Source: Monodelphis domestica (taxonomy: Eukaryota > Chordata > Mammalia > Didelphimorphia > Didelphidae). From it: a stretch of 64,000 nt of DNA. The stretch's first letter is position 1, and each line of letters begins with the position of its first letter. The notes beneath the pieces are model-generated. The model worked only from the letters and a program-made list of their open reading frames with translations, ran no database searches and had not been told where the DNA came from. Location of the stretch: positions 346,995,380 to 347,059,379 of the forward strand of contig NC_077229.1 in the NCBI RefSeq assembly GCF_027887165.1, read 5' to 3'. Positions 34,496-45,718 of this stretch are shown here, piece by piece. The position numbers and the translations under genes were made by a program.

Positions 34496-35155
34496 TTTTT
34501 TTTTTCAGTATACTCTCCTGAGCATCAGTCCCATATCAATCATCTATTGGACATTTGAAACTAGATGTTCTAAAGACATCACAGACACAATATGTCCCAA
34601 AATGAACCCCTGCCCCACCCATACTCCTTTCTTCCAATTTTCCTTGTTTATTTTGAAGGCACTATCCTTCTATTCCCCGTTTATAAGCTAGTCATTATCT
34701 TTTTGACTTTTTACACTCATCCCACATAGTCATTTGGTTGCCACATCTTGCCTTTTCTATCTTTACAATATTTCTTGCATTATCTCAAACCCTTCCTCTT
34801 TGACTCACAGAGCTCTCACCTTAGCTCTTCCCTTATTGCAACAGCTTTCTAATGGATCTCCCTGCTTCAAGCCTCTTCTCACTGCAGTCCATTGTCCACT
34901 CTGCTATCAAAGGGATTTCCCCTAAGAGCTTCTCTGACCATGTCATTTTCCTACTTATGGATTCTGGTGGTATCTGGTTAGCTTCTAAAGTCCTTCCCAA
35001 CATGGCCACAACTCCTTTCCAGCCTGAATGCTGTGTCTCCTCTGAGTGGCCTTCTTTCTAGTCTTCACACACTCCAACTTTTTTCTCTGTGCCTCTGAAC
35101 TGGCATATGCCCAGCATGCACTCCCCTCTCTTCACCTCTGTTTCATAGAATCCCT
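34140..35155 (+). mobile_element. L2 LINE, 3' portion, sense
   Basis: 'tctattggacatttgaaact' then 'agatgttctaaagacatcac' near 34540, 'atggatctccctgcttcaag' near 34851, 'gaccatgtcattttcctact' near 34937 and 'tctccagcctg'-like DNA near 35015 are in L2 sense order. All frames are broken; the 162-codon ORF (34203-34691) is an out-of-register artefact that crosses a CA repeat. Confidence 0.65.
34462..34494. repeat. (CA)n microsatellite
   Basis: Sixteen CA units followed by a T-run, within the L2 copy. Confidence 0.95.
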
Positions 35156-35216
35156 CTCTTCTGCCTTGGAACTGATACTTGGTATTGATTCTAAGACAGT
35201 AGGTTAGGACTTAAAG
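35156..35216 (+). mobile_element. SINE 3'-tail fragment
   Basis: 'ctcttctgccttggaactga' to 'gattctaagacagtaggtta' is the last 60 bases of the common marsupial SINE, with no head. Confidence 0.75.
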
Positions 35217-35261
35217 AAGATAAAAGACTTCAAAATCAAAGAGTCTGTTTATTTTATTGAT

Positions 35262-35460
35262 TTATTTATTACAACCCTTACCTTCTGTCTTAGAATCAAT
35301 ATTTTGTGTTGGTTCCAAGGCAGAAAAGCAGTAAGGTAGTGGGTGTTAAGTGCCTTTGCCTAAGGTCATGCAGCTAAGAAGTATCTGGGGCCAAATTTGA
35401 ACCCAGGACTTTCTATCTCTTGGCTGGCTCTCCATTCACTGAGTCAGCAGCTGCACCCAT
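35262..35460 (-). mobile_element. Marsupial SINE, antisense
   Basis: 'acaacccttaccttctgtct' through 'gaacccaggactttctatct' to 'cactgagtcagcagctgcac' is a nearly full-length antisense copy, about 45 bases after the sense tail above. Confidence 0.85.
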
Positions 35461-35689
35461 GGATACTTTAAGGGTTGACCAGGTGTAGCTATAATTTATA
35501 CTTCCCCACTGGGTTATCTTCATGAGCAAAAAGGAATTGGGAAGGGGAAGAGGCAATAAGATTTATTTAATAGATAAAGATTAACCTATAGGGGACTCCT
35601 GTTCTACTTCTTAGACTAGCCTTGAACATTTTCTAAACCTGTCCAAGTTCCTCCTATATTCTTTGATTTTTTCCTCTTATGAGAAACTC

Positions 35690-36110
35690 TTAAGCACCAT
35701 TAGAGGCCATCTAGTCCAAATTCCCCATCTGCACATGAACTCCCTCTGCCACTTTGTCTGTCACATGGACAGCCAGCAATTGTTCAAACATTTCCATTGA
35801 CAAATTATTTAATATGATGATGATAAAGCATTGGACTCTTTCTATGTGCCAGACTCTGGGCTAAGTGGTGGGAATACAAATATGAACCAGCAAGCAAGTC
35901 CCTGCCTTTGAGGCACTTATGTTCTAATTGGGGAAGCTGGCAATATAGGGGGTTGCTGAGAGATATAGGGGGAGGCAATACACAGAAATGACCAGGAAGT
36001 GATTTGTTCCCCTTGTTCCTGGCTAGAAAAGGCCAAAGCATATTTTTCCTGGTTTCTTTTCCGGGATTTAGTAGCAAGGTCCAAATAGAAAATGGCCTGG
36101 AATGCAAGCA
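35690..36110 (-). mobile_element. L3-type fragment then L2 3' end, antisense
   Basis: 35699-35800 has the L3/CR1 antisense order ('aggccatctagtccaaattc'). From about 35804, 'ctatgtgccagactctgggc', 'gtccctgcctttgaggcact' and 'tatgttctaattggggaag' are L2 antisense. The start is sharp. Confidence 0.6.
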
Positions 36111-36235
36111 GCATAATTTGGAAATGGCCTTATTTCGTAAGGAAGAAAATGCTTAGCTTTAATTGTTCTTGTTATAGTAAATGCTGTCTCTTTATACTTT
36201 CCATTCTCTTCTGGATAATTATTTTTCCTCTGCAC

Positions 36236-37900
36236 TTAAAAAAATTAATTTTAAAGTTTTTTGTTGTGTTTTATTTTTATATTACAAATAATTAGATTAT
36301 TCTCACTTTGTGAGAGGTTCCTTGTTACAAAATAAAATAATTAAGTAAAACAAATTACATCATGATTTCAAAACTAAAAGTGCAAGCAACATTTCATTTC
36401 AGTAGCACCCTCACCTCTATTTTATTTCCTTTCCATCAACCCATCGAATAGAAAAAAAATTCTTGTAACAAGTATGATTAGTCAAGCAAAATATATACCT
36501 TCAGTGGATATGTTCAAAAACATGTCTCATTCTACACCAGTGGTATCAAACTTAAATAAAAATAGGTACATAAGAATCCCTGGGGTGCCACAAATTGACT
36601 TCATTTTTAAATGTAGTTTTTATCTATTTTTAAAAATTATATTTTCATTTATTTTGTTAATTATTTCCACATTACATTTTAATCTGGTTTGGTCAGAAGT
36701 GTTGTGGGCCATGTGCTTAACAGCTCAAAATTCTGTTACATCTCTGTCATGAATCTCATCAGTCCTCTGGCATCATGAATAGTTATTGCATCCATTAAAG
36801 CTCTTATAGCTTTTAAAAGTTATTTATTTTTACATTGTTGTGATTGTATTAAATTATTCTCCTGGTTCTGCTTTACTTCATTTCTTTGGTTCATAGAAAT
36901 CTTTCCATGTTGTTTTGCTAGAGTCAATTTCTTCATTTCTTGTAGCATATTCATACTCCACATTCTTATACCACAACTCATTCAACCATTTCTCAGTTGT
37001 TGGATATCTTCTTAGTTTCCAGCTCTGTGCCACTTCAAAAGGAGCAGTAATAAAAATTCTTACGCATGAAAAACTTTTTTCTTCTTTTCATCTTTTTTGG
37101 GTATAAGCCCAACAGTAGTATAACTGGATCAAAGGGACCACACTTTTAGCAACTTTTCATGTTTGATTCCAAATTGCTTTCCAAGAATGGTGGTACCCAT
37201 TCTTGACTCCACAAAAAGTACATCAGTGTGCCTGTTTGTTTCTACCAGAGACCCTTCGACCTTAATCAGTTTATTTTTTTGTGGCTGTCATCTTTGCCAT
37301 TCTGATCAGTGTGAGGTGGAGTCTTAGAATTGTCTTAATTTGCATTTCTCTGGTTAGTGATTTAGAGCCTTTTTTTTTCATATGGCTGAAGATAGCCTAG
37401 ATTTCTTCCATTGAGAATTTCTCATTCATAGCTTTAGACTATGTCAGTTGGGAAATGTCCCTTATAAGTTTGAATAAGTTTCTTATTAATTTTGGACAAG
37501 AGACTTTTATCAGTGAAAATGCTGCAGTGATCTTGTCCCTGTTTTTCTTTTAATCATAACTTTATTAGATTTATTAGTGCAAAAACTTTTTAATTGTATG
37601 TAATCAAAATGATCCATTTTGCTATTTGTGATCCTCTTTATTTTTTGTTTGGTAATGAGCTTTTCTCCTATTCATAAATCTATGAGTAATTTTTCTGTTT
37701 CTCTAATTTGTTGATGATGTGACTTTTTATATCTAAGTCACATACATATATGTGAAATATTGGTCTAAATCTAATAATTCTAATTTTTCTTCCCAGTTTA
37801 GAGAAGCACATACTACAAGAAGTATATCATGATTTCCCCTAGTTGTTAATTTTCTATTCCTCCCAATTACCTTCCATTTTATCCTTATCTTTGTCATTGT
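36236..37900 (-). mobile_element. Older L1, antisense, 3' UTR and ORF2 C-terminal half
   Basis: Antisense L1 blocks occur in order: 'tatttttatattacaaataa' at the 3' end, 'ttcatactccacattcttat' near 36950, 'gggtataagcccaacagtag' near 37099, 'aactggatcaaagggaccac' near 37122, 'taatttgcatttctctggtt' near 37336 and 'aaactttttaattgtatgta' near 37584. Frames are destroyed by indels. It is more diverged than the L1 copies at 13.6, 44.6 and 54.6 kb. Confidence 0.7.
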
Positions 37901-37949
37901 TTCCTGAGTCTTGAAGAATCCTTAAACATAGTAGACATTTCACACACAC

Positions 37950-38160
37950 ACATTTTTAAAAATTTAAAACCCTTACCTTCTGACTTAGACTCAAAACTAA
38001 CTACTGGTTCTAAGGTAGAAGAGCAGTTAGGGTTAGGCAATGGGGGTTAAGTGACTTTCCCAAGGTCTCATAGCTAGGAAGTGTCTGAGGCCAGATTTGA
38101 ACTCAGGACCTCCTGTTTCTAGGCATGGCTCTGTCCACTGAGCAACCCAGTTTCCCCCAA
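37950..38160 (-). mobile_element. Marsupial SINE, antisense, full length
   Basis: 'aaacccttaccttctgactt', 'ggcaatgggggttaagtgac', 'ctgaggccagatttgaactc' and 'tctgtccactgagcaaccca' occur in order. It lies between the L1 above and the L2 below. Confidence 0.85.
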
Positions 38161-38264
38161 CATTTGTTATTTGTTGAACTGAATTTAATTGCCTGGCTAT
38201 TCCTACTTAGACCTAGATTAATCCAATTTCTTTAGTTCTTATTTCTTAATTGCTTTTCAGACAT

Positions 38265-39238
38265 CTGGAACTGAATGTCCAATAGACATTTTAAACTAAA
38301 CTCTTCTAAAACTGAACTTACTTTTTTTTCCTTCTAAGCCTTATTCCTCTTCTGTTAACTTCAAGGGCTATATACCATCCTCTCAGTCCTTCAGGCTCAA
38401 AAATTAGGAGTCATCCTGGATTCTTCATGATCTCTCAACCAACCCTCTTCCCCCACCCATATTCAAATTATTGTTAAGGCTGGTCAGTTTCACTTTTGCA
38501 ACAGATCTCCAATATGGCAGCCACAGATCTCCAGTATGGCAGCAACAGATCTTTAATATGGCACCATCCATCCTCTCACAGTACTATTGCTCCATGCCTG
38601 GTCTATTGCAAAAGGCTGCTGGTGGCTCTGCCTGCCTCAATGCTTTCCCTACTCCAATTGATCCATCTTCCCCTTCAGTCATTAAAATGATTTTTCAACA
38701 CAGATTTCCACACAAAGCACAGATTTGATCATGTCACCCACACTGTCCACTCAATAAACGCCAGCGACTTCCTATTGCCTTCAGGATCAGATTACAACAT
38801 GCTCTGTTTGGCATTTACAGCCCTTAATAACCTAGCTCCCTCCTCCCTTTCCAGTTTCCTTATACCTCACTCTCCCATCATGTACTCTTCATGACAGCAA
38901 AACTGGCCTCTTGGCCGTTCCACAAACAATATTCTCCATCTCTGGACTCTGGGCATTTTCTGTTCCCCATGTGTGGAGTGCCCTCCTTCCCCTTGCCAAC
39001 TTCTGACCTCCCAGGTTTCCTTTAAGTTCCAAATAAAATCCCATCATTTACTGGAAGCCTCTTCATTCTAGTACCTTCCTCAGTTAATTATTTCCTATTT
39101 ATTCAGTATAGCTTTGTATTTGCTTGCATGTTGTCTTTTCCATTAAATTATAAGCTTCTTGAGGTCTTTTTGCCTCTTTTTGCACCTACCATAGTGTCTG
39201 AGGACACTTGATAAATGTTTATTTGTTAAATGATTGAA
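38265..39238 (+). mobile_element. L2 LINE 3' portion, sense, reaching the 3' end
   Basis: 'agacatctggaactgaatgt', 'aggagtcatcctggattctt', 'gaccatgcctg'-like and 'tgatcatgtcacccacactg' near 38727, 'tccagtttccttatacctca' near 38850, 'taagcttcttgaggtctttt' near 39150 and 'gataaatgtttatttgttaa' at 39210 follow L2 sense to its terminus. Noncoding through indels. It carries the 22-bp triplication described separately. Confidence 0.75.
38501..38566. repeat. 3 x 22-bp tandem repeat within L2
   Basis: Three head-to-tail 22-base units start at 38501, 38523 and 38545, each containing 'acagatct' and 'atatggca' or 'gtatggca'. They fall where L2 normally has a single such segment. Confidence 0.85.
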
Positions 39239-40124
39239 TTAGCAGATGAAGATTTGGGAAGCCTTAATACTCTTGATTATCTTGAAATGTTCCAGTATTT
39301 CTGGAGAGTTTTTAAGACTGGTACTGAATATAGTGGGATGATTGCCTCCCTTGTTCTGCATATGAGATTTCTATTAAATAGCATCTCAAATTATATGAAC
39401 TTTTTTGGCTGGCAGCTCATACTACTACTGATTTATGTTGAGGTTTAAGACAAGTAAAACTTGAACTCTGGCATCCAGATACATCTCCTTTATTACATAT
39501 TTCTTTAAGGTTGTTTTTTAAAGACTTAAGTGCAGAAGAATTTCCAGGAAACTTCCTAGGCCCACTGTGGGTCAGTGGTATCCCTCTTCACCAAACTCTA
39601 AACTCCCAAGATACAGATAAGGTTTGCAATATCACATTTCTACATTATCTTTTATGTTCTTCACATTAACTCTGGGAGCACCTGAAACTGCAATTACCTC
39701 TATTTTGTTGGTGAGGATCAAATATAGGTTGTTACTTTCTTATGGTCAAACAAGTAATAAGTAAAATTTATTTACACTAAATTAATTTGTGGAGGTGGGA
39801 GTTGAACCTAGGTTTCATCTGTTTTTTAGTTTAAAGTTCTTTATTCTACCCATACTATGATTTCGGCAATTAATGAAATTCTCTGGTGATATCCGTTGCA
39901 TTGTTGTGTTCTGTATAAATCATAGAGATAAAGATGTAATATATAAATGTTTCAATTACATATTTATTTATAATTTGTATTTTATTATCATATTTATAAT
40001 TTATAATATAAATACCTATAACTTATCTTTAAATACATACGTTATAGAGATAAATACAAAATTTTCTCTAATATGGAGATAGATATTAAATATATATGTG
40101 TGTTTATAAGATACAAATGTATAG
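39239..40124. other. Unassigned AT-rich sequence
   Basis: No exon or clear repeat. 39700-39860 may hold a degraded antisense MIR. Confidence 0.35.
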
Positions 40125-40370
40125 GCAGCTGGGTAGCATAGTAGATTGAATGTTGGACCTGTAGTCAGGAAGATTTGAGTACAAATTTGGTCTCAGACAA
40201 TAACTGACTCTATAATTCTGGCCTCACCACCTAGCTTCTGTCTGCCTCAGTTTCCACTCTTGTAAAATGGGGAAAATATCATTGCCTCCCAGGATTGTTA
40301 TGAGAATAAAATGAGATAATATGTGGGAAGTACCTTGAAAAACTTTAAAACAGTATATAAATGCCTTATA
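40125..40370 (+). mobile_element. CORE-SINE, full length
   Basis: 'ggcagctgggtagcatagta', 'agtcaggaagatttgagtac', 'ctgtctgcctcagtttccac', 'ttgtaaaatggggaaaatat' and the tail 'gtatataaatgccttat' occur in order. Confidence 0.8.
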
Positions 40371-40684
40371 TTTTTTATTTTAAATTTTCATTGGATTATA
40401 CAAGATCACAAGGTAGGAACTCAGGAAGAATAGGTGGCCTGATTGAGAATTGTGTTATTAGTTATAGTGTCTTTTCTTTTTTATGTATATATCTGATAGA
40501 TGACCCTGATGAGTGTAGGACAGATGTTGGAGGCAGCATCAGTGTCAGAAATAGAGAAGATTTCTTAGAGCTGATGTGATGGATTCCTCCACTACCTGGA
40601 GGACTGTGCTGGCTCTGTATCTTTAGGTAATTTAATTTAACCTCTCTGGGCTTCAATTTTCTTCTACAAAGTAAAGAAGCATTC

Positions 40685-40875
40685 TATAGTGAAAAAAATG
40701 TTGGGCTTTGAGTTGGAAATCTTACAGTCAGAGATTATTTTGTTTTCTCCTTTTGTCACCTTAGGAAAGTCTCTTCTACTCTTTGGACTCTCATTTTTCT
40801 CATTGGTAAAATGAGGGAGTTTAAATAGATGACCTAAAATTATTTCTAGAATCCTTAGTACATAATTCCATGAGG
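40685..40875 (+). mobile_element. Diverged MIR-type SINE with L3-like tail
   Basis: 'ccttaggaaagtctcttcta', 'ttctcattggtaaaatgagg' and 'gagtttaaatagatgaccta' follow SINE order. Confidence 0.5.
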
Positions 40876-41540
40876 ATTAGCCCAGTTCATTTATTTTATT
40901 TTTATTTTATTTTTTTGGTGAGTAAAAAATTTTTTTGGAAAGCAAGTGTTCTGTGGTTTTGATGTTATGCATCTTTAATTGGATAGACTGGATCTTTAAG
41001 TGCTAAGGTTCTAGGACCTATGACTAACCGACTTTCTTGATTTGATTCTTCTCAGTACCATTACCAACAGGTTTGATTTAGAGGCAAATTGAAAATTAGA
41101 TTAGTTTCTGTCTTTATTTATGATCTTAGTCAGGAACTTATTCTTGGATTTATAGATATCAGGGTCAATTTAGATCCTGAAGAGGTTAAAAAAAAAGTTA
41201 ACATCTGCATTTAGTTTTCCCATTACTGAGCTTTAATTAATTATACAAAATAAATTTAATATAACATGAAGAATGATCACCAATAAACAAAATTAAATCA
41301 CACTTATTAAGATAAATGAGGGAAATACATTTGGGAAAGCAAGAGCTTTAATTTTCTTTTGATAAGGTTTGTTTACTTGCTAAATCACAGTTCCATCAGC
41401 TGCAAAACTCCCAGTAATTAGTATGAATTAGTTAGGAGTTGCTATACTAGTCTCTCCATTGATTCAGTTTCTTCATTCAAAACAAATTGGCATTATTCTA
41501 GTTATTAGGAAATTGTTTTAAAGCATATGTTAGATGGTTG

Positions 41541-41897
41541 ACCTCCCTCCCTCTCTCCCTCCCTTCCTCCCTTCCTCCCTTCTTCCTCCCTTCCTCCCTC
41601 CCTCCCTCCCTTCCTCCCTCCCTCCCTCCCTTCCTCCCTCCCTCCCTCCCTCCCTCCCTCCCTCCCTCCCTCCCTCCCTCCCTCCCTCCCTTCCTTCCTT
41701 CCTTCCTTCCTTCCTTCCTTCCTTCCTTCCTTCCTTCCTTCCTTCCTTCCTTCCTTCCTTCCTTCCTTCCTTCCTTCCTTCCTTCCTTCCTTCCTTCCTT
41801 CCTTCCTTCCTTCCTTCCTTCCTTCCTTCCTTCCTTCCTTCCTTCCTTCCTTCCTTTCCTCCCTCCCTCCCTCCCTCCCTCCCTCCCTCCCTCCTTT
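41541..41897. repeat. Polypyrimidine (CCCT)n/(CCTT)n microsatellite, about 360 bp
   Basis: Three zones: CCCT-rich (41541-41690), about 40 pure TTCC units (41690-41855), then CCCT again (41856-41894). All six long ORFs across it are repeat translations. It abuts the truncated SINE at 41920. Confidence 0.97.
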
Positions 41898-41919
41898 CTT
41901 CCAAGGAAGGAGAACATTA

Positions 41920-42049
41920 AGGGCTAGGCAATGATGGGGGTTAAGTTACCATGGCCACGCAGCTAGGAAGTGTCTGGGGTCATATTTGAATCTAGGACCC
42001 TCCTGTCTCTCAGCCTGGCTCTTAATCCACTGAGCCCCCTCACTGCCCT
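41920..42049 (-). mobile_element. Marsupial SINE, antisense, lacking its 3' tail
   Basis: 'gggctaggcaatgatggggg', 'cacgcagctaggaagtgtct' and 'ctcttaatccactgagcccc' are the antisense head and body. The part expected before 41920 ('aacccttaccttctgtctta' type) is absent, replaced by the microsatellite. Confidence 0.8.
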
Positions 42050-42119
42050 AGTGACTGACCTTTCTTAATATACTTTTTGCATAACTAGGGTTTCACATTG
42101 CTGATACAGGAATGTTTTA

Positions 42120-42290
42120 AGGTCTTTCATGTGATACAACCCCTAGGAGATAGATACTTCAGTCATGGTCATCATACAGATGAAGAAACTGAAGCTGACA
42201 CAAATTAAATGAGTTACTCTTGATCAGACAGTTATGTCTCAGAGGCAAGAATACACACCCAACAAACTTTCCCCCATATCTATCACATAG
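42120..42290 (-). mobile_element. MIR-type fragment, antisense
   Basis: 'cagatgaagaaactgaagct' and 'gttatgtctcagaggcaaga' follow MIR antisense order. Highly diverged. Confidence 0.4.
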
Positions 42291-42854
42291 CCTGCTTTCC
42301 TTAAGTGTTAAAAAGCACAAGGCATTTACATGCTCTTTGTTTTTAAATGGATTTTAGCAAACTTTTACTAGCATTTAGACATTAAATGATACTTGGATTG
42401 TCAAATGGGCTTTTTTTTCATGCTTTAAGCTTAAGTATTTCAAAAGACTCTTTTCTTCTGAAGGAATAAAAAAGTTCTCCGGTTCTGATAATGTTATAGA
42501 AATATTTCAATTCCCAATTTTGTAACCCAGCAGGGAATTTTGCTTTTGAAAGACAATGTAATACTAGTAACAGTGTAAGTCAGAATATTGTAGTTTTGAT
42601 CTTTCAAAATGTTGTATTAATATTTTTTGAAATAGTTGGTAACAAATAAGCCTAAACCATTAACACTGCTTCATTTTTGAAAATGTGCTAGAAGAGATGT
42701 TATAATACAGAAAATTTTTTTCAGAAATTTTTTTGTGTATCATATGCTCTTGACCACAAAACTTAAGATCAATGGTACCAAAACAGGCATTTGCCCAAGG
42801 ACATAAGATGCAAGATTCTAGCTAATAATGTCTCTGGGTGTTTATTTTGTGATG

Positions 42855-43070
42855 AGGAAGGAAGCAAGCATTTATTAGGTGTCTACTGCATTCCAGACTA
42901 CAAAAAACTTCATAAAAATTAAAACCTTTGATCTTCACAACAATCCTGGGAAGTAGATGCTATTGTAATCTGCATTTTACAGTTGAGGAAACTGAGGCAG
43001 TCACTTAATGACATGCCCAGAATAACACAGCTAGTCAAGTGTGTGGTATGAAAATTCACAGACTCATGTG
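42855..43070 (-). mobile_element. MIR CORE-SINE, antisense
   Basis: 'catttattaggtgtctactg', 'gatcttcacaacaatcctgg', 'ttacagttgaggaaactgag' and 'aacacagctagtcaagtgtg' are in clear order. Another weak MIR-like stretch follows at 43110-43250. Confidence 0.7.
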
Positions 43071-43259
43071 AACAGTAATAAGACATTCAAAATCTTCAAA
43101 TGTGAGGGGCCCCCATTTTCTTTTCAATTCTAAAGTCTTTCATACTCTTACAGCATACTATTATTCTTACTTTACAGATGGCAAAGTGGAATCAGAAAAA
43201 CATTTAGTGATTTGGCCCTGAGACGAGACCCCAAAGTTCCTGACTCCTAACCTAATGTC

Positions 43260-44044
43260 ATTTAGAAACCTGACTTTGCTGCCTCTTCCTTCAATTTAAG
43301 GTATAGTGAACATTAGGAGTATGGGGGCTGAGCATGAGTTTTGTGTGATCCTGAAATAGTCCATTCTAATTGATTATCTTAATTAGGGTCATAGATGTGC
43401 ATTTCTATGTATATATTTCAAAAATAGGCTCCTATTACCCCACAAAAAACCATTGTATTCAGGTATGGACCCTAAAACAAAAAGATGACAGCTCCTCAGA
43501 GCATCCATGGCACAAAAGCTCTCTGGTGGAGGTAACCAAGTGTTTGAGGCTTGGGTTGATACCATCAATAATAGCTGAAAACTGTTGGAAGACTGAGCAT
43601 TGCCACTGTCATTTTTTGCATTTGCTTCCTATTGTTTATGGTCTTTGAATTTATGAGTCCTATTTTGTATCTATAACATCCATTTTCTGAGAAATTTCAG
43701 AAATTAAAAAAAAATATAGTTATGGGCAGTTATAATTAATTTGGGAAATAGTCCCTACCTATACCAGTGACTTTGAAGGATCAAGCCTCTAATTATATCA
43801 GTGTCAGTTTCTTTTAAAGCTCCTGCCAGAGTGAGATTTGGGTTTTTCTAGTTCTAGGGTAAAGGGGTTCTTGTAGCCCATATTTGGTTAAAGAGGAGCT
43901 GGCTTTCATTCAATGGCAGAAGATGCCATGTATGCAAGAGTCTTTCCTTTTCATTTAGAGATGTTCAGAAATTTTTTTAGAAGGAGAATAACATCTTTTG
44001 ATTGAAACTACTTAACTGTTTTGACAATTGATAGTTAAAAATCT
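43260..44044. other. Unassigned sequence
   Basis: No recognised repeat. The 92-codon ORF at 43370-43648 has no features that I can tie to a family. Confidence 0.4.
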
Positions 44045-44530
44045 GAGCACATTAAATGTTTATTTATTTGGACTCCTGATTGGTCTTCCTACTTTGTCTT
44101 TTCTCCACTCCAATTCTTCCTTCACAAAATTACCAAAGTGATTTTTCTTAAGTGAAGATTTTACTATTATATTTCTCTAATCAAGAAACTCCAATGGCTC
44201 CCTATTTTCTCTAGGATAAAATATAAATTTTTATATTTTATATTTATATATTGATTTTTTTAAAAGACCTTCACTACCTGGCCTTCAACATACTTCTGCA
44301 ACATCTGTGGCCATTATTTCTTTTTTCTATTGTCTGTGCACCACCAAAATTGGCATTCCATCTCCATCTTGCATCTCCATGCTTTTGTATTGGCCATTGG
44401 CCATGCCTGGAATGCACTCCTTTGCACTGCTCCCGAGTCTCAGAAAATTCCTCATTTCCCTAAAGACATAGATGTGATTCCTAACTCCTCCATCTGTTTT
44501 AGGATTAATTTGTTATACATTAAAGTTTTA
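44045..44530 (+). mobile_element. L2 LINE 3' portion, sense
   Basis: 'ctgattggtcttcctacttt', 'agaaactccaatggctccct' near 44184, 'cctggccttcaacata' near 44278 and 'ccatgcctggaatgcactcc' near 44401 are in L2 sense order. It ends before the L2 terminus. Confidence 0.65.
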
Positions 44531-44585
44531 AAAATATGCTGTTTAGTACTTTGGGACTTTTAAAATTAGTTTACAATCTATGGAC

Positions 44586-45706
44586 CTTTTTTTTTTTAAT
44601 TTTAATATTATTTTATTTGGTCGTTTTCATACATTATTCACTGGAAACAAAGATCGTTTTCTTTTCCTCCCCTCCCCTCCCCCCCCCCCCCCCCCCCCCC
44701 CCGCCTTTCCCTCTCCCATAGCCGACGCATGATTCCACTGGTTATCACATGTGTTCTTGACTCGAACCCATTTCCCTGTTGTTGGAGTTTGCATTATAGT
44801 GTTCATTTAGAGTCTCTCCTCAGTCTTATCTCCTCCAACCCTGTAGTCAAGCAGTTGCTTTTCAGAGGTGTTTTTACTCCCACAGTTTATCCTCTGCTTG
44901 TGGGTAGTATTTTTTTTTTAGATCCCTGCAGATTGTTCAGGGATTGCATTGATACTAATGGAGAAGTCCATCACCTTGGATTGTACCACAATGTATCAGT
45001 CTCTGTGTACAATGTTTTCCTGGTTCTGCTCCTCTCGCTCTGCATTACTTCCTGGAGGTTGTTCCAGTCTCCATGGAACTTCTCCACTTTATTATTCCTT
45101 TTAGCACAATAGTATTCCATCACCAACATATACCACAATTTGTTCAGCCATTCCCCAATTGAGGGGCATCCCCTCATTTTCCAATTTTTGGCCACCACAA
45201 AGAGCGCAGCTATGAATATTTTTGTACAAGTCTTTTTGTCCATTATCTCTTTGGGGTACAAGCCCAGCAGTGCTATGGCTGGATCAAAGGGCAGACAGTC
45301 TTTTATCGCCCTTTGGACATAGTTCCAAATTGCCCTCCAGAATGGTTGGATCAATTCACAACTCCACCAGCAATGAATTAATGTCCCCACTTTGCCACAT
45401 CCCCTCCAGCATTCATTACTTTGCATAGCTGTCATGTTAGCCAATCTGCTAGGTGTGAGATGATACCTCAGAGTTGTTTTGATTTGCATCTCTCTGATTA
45501 TAAGAGATGTAGAGCACTTTTTCATGTGCTTATTAATAGTTTTGATTTCTTTGGCTGAGAATTGCCTGTTCATGTCCCTTGCCCATTTGTCAATTGGAGA
45601 ATGGCTTGATTTTTTGTACAATTGATTTAGTTCTTTATAAATTTTAGTAATTAAACCCTTGTCAGAGGTTTTTATGAAGATTGTTTCCTAATTTGTTGCT
45701 ACCCTT
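44586..45706 (-). mobile_element. 5'-truncated L1 insertion with target-site duplication
   Basis: A 12-bp perfect repeat 'caatctatggac' flanks it (44574-44585 and 45707-45718). The T-run at 44586-44600 is the A-tail on the opposite strand. A C-tract of about 30 bases (about 44674-44702) is the G-rich tract of the L1 3' UTR. The conserved ORF2 C-terminus fills the rest. About 1.12 kb remains of an element normally several kb long, so it was truncated on insertion. It is the best preserved L1 in the window. Confidence 0.93.
44971..45621 (-). pseudogene. L1 ORF2 C-terminal remnant, 216 codons open
   Basis: The translation contains hallmark C-terminal ORF2 residues in order: [26 protein letters not shown], the Cys-rich [40 protein letters not shown] and the final [21 protein letters not shown]. 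In L1 this region follows the reverse transcriptase and carries the zinc-knuckle-like CCHC-type Cys/His cluster. The endonuclease and reverse transcriptase are missing, and the nominal start is only the first available codon after truncation. The frame stays open upstream for about 20 codons and then meets a stop near 45690. It has no function on its own. Confidence 0.92.
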
Positions 45707-45718
45707 CAATCTATGGAC

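Noticed and set aside
34203-34691. 162-codon Phe/Ser/Leu-rich ORF
   Set aside because: It lies over an L2 remnant and a CA microsatellite (His-Thr run), and is not in the L2 coding frame.
41498-41927. Several 124-139-codon ORFs (Lys-Glu-Gly-Arg or Pro-Ser-Leu repeats)
   Set aside because: All frames are open because the 4-base repeat lacks stop codons; no gene is implied.
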